Both the position numbers and the translations under genes were made by a program. A model generated the notes under the pieces. That model saw only the letters and a program-made list of their open reading frames with translations. It made no database searches and was not told where the DNA came from. From CAVPDE01 sp964580575 (GTDB taxonomy: Bacteria > Desulfobacterota > DSM-4660 > Desulfatiglandales > HGW-15), in contig CAZOLJ010000096.1 in the NCBI GenBank assembly GCA_964580575.1, forward strand, positions 1 to 15,512: a stretch of 15,512 nucleotides of DNA, given 5' to 3'. Below, piece after piece: positions 12,790 through 15,512 of this stretch. Position 1 is the first letter of the stretch. Each line of letters starts with the position of its first letter.

Positions 12790-13053
12790 ATGGGAAAGCC
12801 GGTGAAAAGTTTTAGGGCTGGAGCGGTCGAGGCCGCCATCTTTGAGAACGAGAGAACCGTCGGTGGCAAAAAACTGAAGATGTCCAATGTGGTCTTCAGG
12901 CGGAGCTACAAAGACAAGGACGGCAACTGGCAAAACTCCGACAGCTTTGGCGTCAATGACATCCCTAAGCTGCGGCTGGTACTGGACAGAACCTATGAGT
13001 ACCTGCTGACCGGGGAAAGGGCTGACGAAGGCGACACCAGCGAAGGTGAATAG
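12790..13053 (+). CDS. Conserved-looking small hypothetical protein
   Basis: This 87-residue protein has a very strong AAGGAGGTG ribosome binding site (12775-12783). A compact beta-rich core is suggested by GAVEAAIFENE, NVVFRRSYKDKDGNW and NSDSFGVNDIPKLRLVL, ending in a helix and an acidic tail rich in Glu, Asp and Gly. It has no cysteine, signal peptide or membrane segment. The pattern recalls small hypothetical proteins of archaea and anaerobic bacteria, and the fold could be a small nucleic-acid-binding sheet-plus-helix type, but I do not recognise a named family. It may share a transcript with the Lrp-like gene and is followed directly by a terminator. Confidence 0.75.
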   Translation: MGKPVKSFRAGAVEAAIFENERTVGGKKLKMSNVVFRRSYKDKDGNWQNSDSFGVNDIPKLRLVLDRTYEYLLTGERADEGDTSEGE

Positions 13054-13079
13054 GCGCTGGCAAAGCCGAATGACTTCTT

Positions 13080-13118
13080 GAGAGCCCCGGGTTTGGCCTT
13101 TCCCGGGGTTCTCTTTTT
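13080..13118 (+). terminator. Rho-independent terminator
   Basis: The stem GAGAGCCCCGGG (13080-13091) pairs with CCCGGGGTTCTC (13102-13113) with one G-T pair and a 10-nt loop, followed by five T. It ends the plus-strand transcript of the small hypothetical gene. The minus side lacks a T-run, so it does not serve the convergent glycohydrolase gene. Confidence 0.88.
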
Positions 13119-13136
13119 GATGGCCCTTATCCGCAG

Positions 13137-14058
13137 TTATCGTCTCTCCATCTTTTCTCTGGACATGTGATCGAGAGGTTCCCTTGCAGCAACCCACGCG
13201 TCTGGCACCCTCGTATCCAAGTTCGCCGCAAGGATGCCGCCTACGATTGCGCATGTGGTGTCCCGGTCGCCAAGTCCTGATACGGTGCACCACATCGCCT
13301 CCTCAAACTGGCCCAGATGCCGAGCGGCGCACCAAAGTGAGAATGGCACGGTGTCTTGCGAGGTGACTCGGCTGCCGTTTCCAAGAACAGAGGCTGCCGT
13401 CCCGGCGTCGTTTTCAAGGGGAAAAGCCGATGCCTGCTCAATCCCAGCACGCGTCTCCGAATCCGGCGTGTGGCGAAGGACTGTATCGAACAGAAAGTCG
13501 GGTTCCCGGATAGATCGGGCCACACAGGCCGCTGCAACGGCAACTGCGATGGCACCCGCCTGTCCCTCTGCATGGGCATGTGTGACTTCGGCAGACCGCC
13601 GTGCGTTCTCGACAGCGGCTTTAAGATTGTTGAAAAAGTAGGCTCCCAGGGGGGGCAACACGCATGGCCCCTCCGTTTCCCATCGAACCAGCTCCCCCGA
13701 AAGCCGAGGAAGATGCCACTCGCCACGGCACACCCTCCGATATCTGAGTAAGGATAATGTGCGCCGCGCCGCCATAGCCGCGTCCCGGATCGAATTGGTG
13801 ACGAGCGGCGAACAAAGCAGCGAGCATTTCCTGGTCCACAATCCTCTTCTCAGAGAGGACATCGACGATCGACATGGCCATCACAGTGTCATCGGTATAG
13901 GTCCACGGCGTCGCGGGAAGGACTCGGTTTTCCAGCATATTGCGTATTGTGCTCGGATGCGCAAAGAACCGCTGACCAAAGGCATCTGCGGTCGAGAGGC
14001 CGTCAAGTGATGCGCGCGCTCGAAACAATCGCTGAAGGTGATCAGATTCGGTAGTCAT
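13137..14058 (-). pseudogene. ADP-ribosylglycohydrolase interrupted by a frameshift in a G7/C7 tract
   Basis: Two overlapping frames together make one DraG-type ADP-ribosylglycohydrolase of about 306 residues. The first, from ATG 14058 (GGAG upstream), gives TADAFGQRFF, TYTDDTVMAMS with the metal-binding TDDT, and GSMGNGGAMRVAP. The second resumes with LGAYFFNNL, then HAHAEGQAGAIAVA and GLGDRDTTCAIVGG, the C-terminal metal motif. The frames join at a run of seven G on the plus strand (13649-13655); six would restore the reading frame and the usual continuation after RVAP. All catalytic motifs survive, so this is a recent mutation, a phase-variable tract or a sequencing error. The family removes ADP-ribose from proteins or other acceptors. 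No recognisable target enzyme or ADP-ribosyltransferase gene lies nearby. Confidence 0.85.
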
Positions 14059-14238
14059 TGCATCTCCGGAATGACGTGATGCGATTGTGCGCTCCTAACG
14101 ATACAACAGAATGGCCGGCGAACCGCGCTGTCACTTGCTCCACTCCCTGGTTCAACGAGGGTCGGACCAAGCTGCTCGAATCATCTTGACAAATTATCGC
14201 TCCAAGAATAGGTGTTTCCGAGTCTTGAGCGTAATTGG

Positions 14239-15072
14239 TTAGATGTGCGCTGCCAGCCATGTTTCCACATCTTTGAGCACACGGCCGTGCTCCGGCTCGT
14301 TGAACACTTCGTGATAATACCCTTCGTAAATTCTTATGGCCTTATCTTTTGAACTGGCCTGGTCGTAGAGCATTTGCGCACCGGCAGGGTCGACGAGTTT
14401 ATCTGCATTACCTTGTACAACGAAGAACGGCAGAGTGATCTTGTCTGCCTCTGCCGTGACTCGCCGCATGGCTTTCAGCAATTCCGCCGCCAACCGTGCG
14501 GGCGTTTTGCCATGAAATACCAGTGGGTCACTGACGTAGGCCTTCACCACTTCCGGGTCACGCGAGATGCTCCTGGCATCCACCGGAAGCAACCCCATCT
14601 TGGGCGCAAGTGCCGAGAGTATCTTGCCCATGAAGATGGTCACCTGTGAAATGTTCCCGCTGGCTTTCACAAGGGGAGCGGAGATGACGGCGCCTCTGAA
14701 ATCAATCTGATGGTCGAGCAGGTAACAGGAGGTGATCAGCCCGCCCATGCTGTGGCCGACTAGGAACAGGGGTTTTCCTGCTTGCCAGCTTTTGACCATT
14801 TCGCAATAGACCGTCAGCGTGTTGGTGTAATCTTCGAAGCGCTCGACGACTTCCCGCATCCCTTCCGACTTGCCGTGGCCGATATGGTCATACCCATACA
14901 CGGCATAGCCGAGCGGGACAAAATGGTTGACCACATTCATGTACCGCCCGCAATGCTCGCCGAGGCCATGAATGACAAGGAGCATGGCTTTGACCTTTCC
15001 TTCAGGAAGCCAGGCCTGATAATAGGTTTTGGTGTTGCGTACGCCTTTGAAATCGCCTTCTATGTGATTCAT
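14239..15072 (-). CDS. Alpha/beta hydrolase of the monoglyceride lipase / lysophospholipase type
   Basis: A 277-residue protein with the alpha/beta hydrolase fold. The oxyanion-hole region is VIHGLGEHCGRY (33-44), the nucleophile is S108 in VGHSMGGL, and the likely acid and base are D224 (GNADKLVD) and H254 (EGYYHEVFNEP). YDHIGHGKSEG is the family's D-x-x-G-H-G-x-S signature. The segment around 135-165 is the probable lid. The layout matches bacterial monoacylglycerol lipases that release fatty acids from monoglycerides; lysophospholipase activity is the alternative. There is no signal peptide, so it is probably cytoplasmic. GAGGAGGTG lies just before the ATG. The 180 bp between this gene and the glycohydrolase (14059-14238) holds nothing I recognise. 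Confidence 0.9.
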   Translation of the reverse strand: MNHIEGDFKGVRNTKTYYQAWLPEGKVKAMLLVIHGLGEHCGRYMNVVNHFVPLGYAVYGYDHIGHGKSEGMREVVERFEDYTNTLTVYCEMVKSWQAGKPLFLVGHSMGGLITSCYLLDHQIDFRGAVISAPLVKASGNISQVTIFMGKILSALAPKMGLLPVDARSISRDPEVVKAYVSDPLVFHGKTPARLAAELLKAMRRVTAEADKITLPFFVVQGNADKLVDPAGAQMLYDQASSKDKAIRIYEGYYHEVFNEPEHGRVLKDVETWLAAHI

Positions 15073-15156
15073 AGCACCTCCTCTGCAGGCTCTTCTGGAA
15101 GGACTTGGCGTGCCAGGACCTTGAGCATTGCGACATATCCTGCCGCCTGTGCCGCC

Positions 15157-15512
15157 CTATTGGACCAACTCTGTGTCCTCATGGGCATACGCCGGTGAGC
15201 AGCAGCATAGAATCCTTAACGGAATAGTGCCGGTATTCCTGACCCTGTGAATCATTCCGGGCAAGATGCACACAGTATCGCCCTTCCTGACCTCAAATTG
15301 CTCTACGCCGAGAGTCATCACCCCCGCCCCTTCCGTCACGTGATACATCTCCTCTGAAACAAGGTGCCTGTGCATGAGCGTTTCAGCCCCTACTGGAACA
15401 ACCGCCTCTGCCAGGCTCTGCTGGCTATTGCCATGCACCCTCGGATGCATCAACTCCCGCACCAAAGACCCGTCCTTTGTGGTGAAGGGTTGGACTTCTT
15501 TGTATTCCGTCT
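15157..15512 (-). CDS. Cupin-domain protein, N-terminus beyond window
   Basis: A small single-cupin protein. The metal-binding motif HRHLVSEEMYHVTEG supplies two His and a Glu, and GMIHRVRN supplies the final His. GVMTLG and VRKGDTVCILPG are typical cupin turns, and the C-terminus reads RILCCCSPAYAHEDTE. An in-frame GTG at 15465 could be taken as start, but coding sequence continues upstream (TEYKEVQPFTTKDGS) with no stop to the window edge, so the true start lies outside. The substrate is unknown; stand-alone cupins of this size act as isomerases, dioxygenases or sugar-binding proteins. It lies 84 bp upstream of the lipase gene on the same strand and may share its transcript. Confidence 0.87.
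   Translation of the reverse strand, partial: TEYKEVQPFTTKDGSLVRELMHPRVHGNSQQSLAEAVVPVGAETLMHRHLVSEEMYHVTEGAGVMTLGVEQFEVRKGDTVCILPGMIHRVRNTGTIPLRILCCCSPAYAHEDTELVQ

Noticed and set aside
14059..14238. TTGACA at about 14188 as a plus-strand promoter
   Set aside because: There is no convincing -10 box and no plus-strand gene follows; chance match.

Overview
The window reads as a piece of chromosome from an anaerobic, deltaproteobacterial-type (Desulfobacterota-like) organism. This is inferred from the bzd-type aryl-CoA reductase ATPases, their dedicated ferredoxin and a multi-cluster flavoprotein oxidoreductase, from strong Shine-Dalgarno sequences, and from short hairpin-rich dispersed repeats between genes. 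No rRNA or marker gene fixes the taxon.

Layout. 1-850: a two-CBS-domain protein, then a tRNA-Leu(CAG) on the minus strand with its own promoter and terminator. 849-2802: ribF (FAD synthesis) overlapping a UPF0104/flippase-like membrane protein. 2865-7950: a plus-strand group of two BcrA/BadF-type ATPases (bzdP-like and bzdQ-like), a two-cluster ferredoxin, and an 844-residue oxidoreductase combining NuoG-like Fe-S domains, a GltD-like FAD/NAD(P)H core and a C-terminal tail resembling a degenerate GIY-YIG domain. Two spacers in this group carry repeats; the one at 5179-5374 is a mobile-element-like structure with two perfect 14-bp hairpins. 7951-11439 (minus): a class III nucleotide cyclase with an unrecognised N-terminal domain, followed by a metallo-beta-lactamase-fold hydrolase. 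11582-11751: promoter, tRNA-Pro(GGG) and terminator hairpin. 11797-13118: a tiny minus-strand ORF, an Lrp/AsnC-like regulator with a C-terminal CxxC...CxxC pair and an 11-bp inverted repeat just before its ribosome binding site, a small hypothetical protein and a terminator. 13137-15512 (minus): an ADP-ribosylglycohydrolase broken by a one-base shift in a G7 tract, a monoglyceride-lipase-type hydrolase, and a cupin cut by the window end.

How the genes fit together. BzdP/BzdQ-like ATPases use ATP hydrolysis to lower the potential of an electron passed from ferredoxin to a BzdN/BzdO catalytic pair; the oxidoreductase could reduce the ferredoxin from NAD(P)H. The catalytic pair is absent from this window, so this looks like a stand-alone electron-activation module. 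The cyclase and hydrolase probably form a separate signalling pair. The remaining genes look like unrelated housekeeping or accessory genes.
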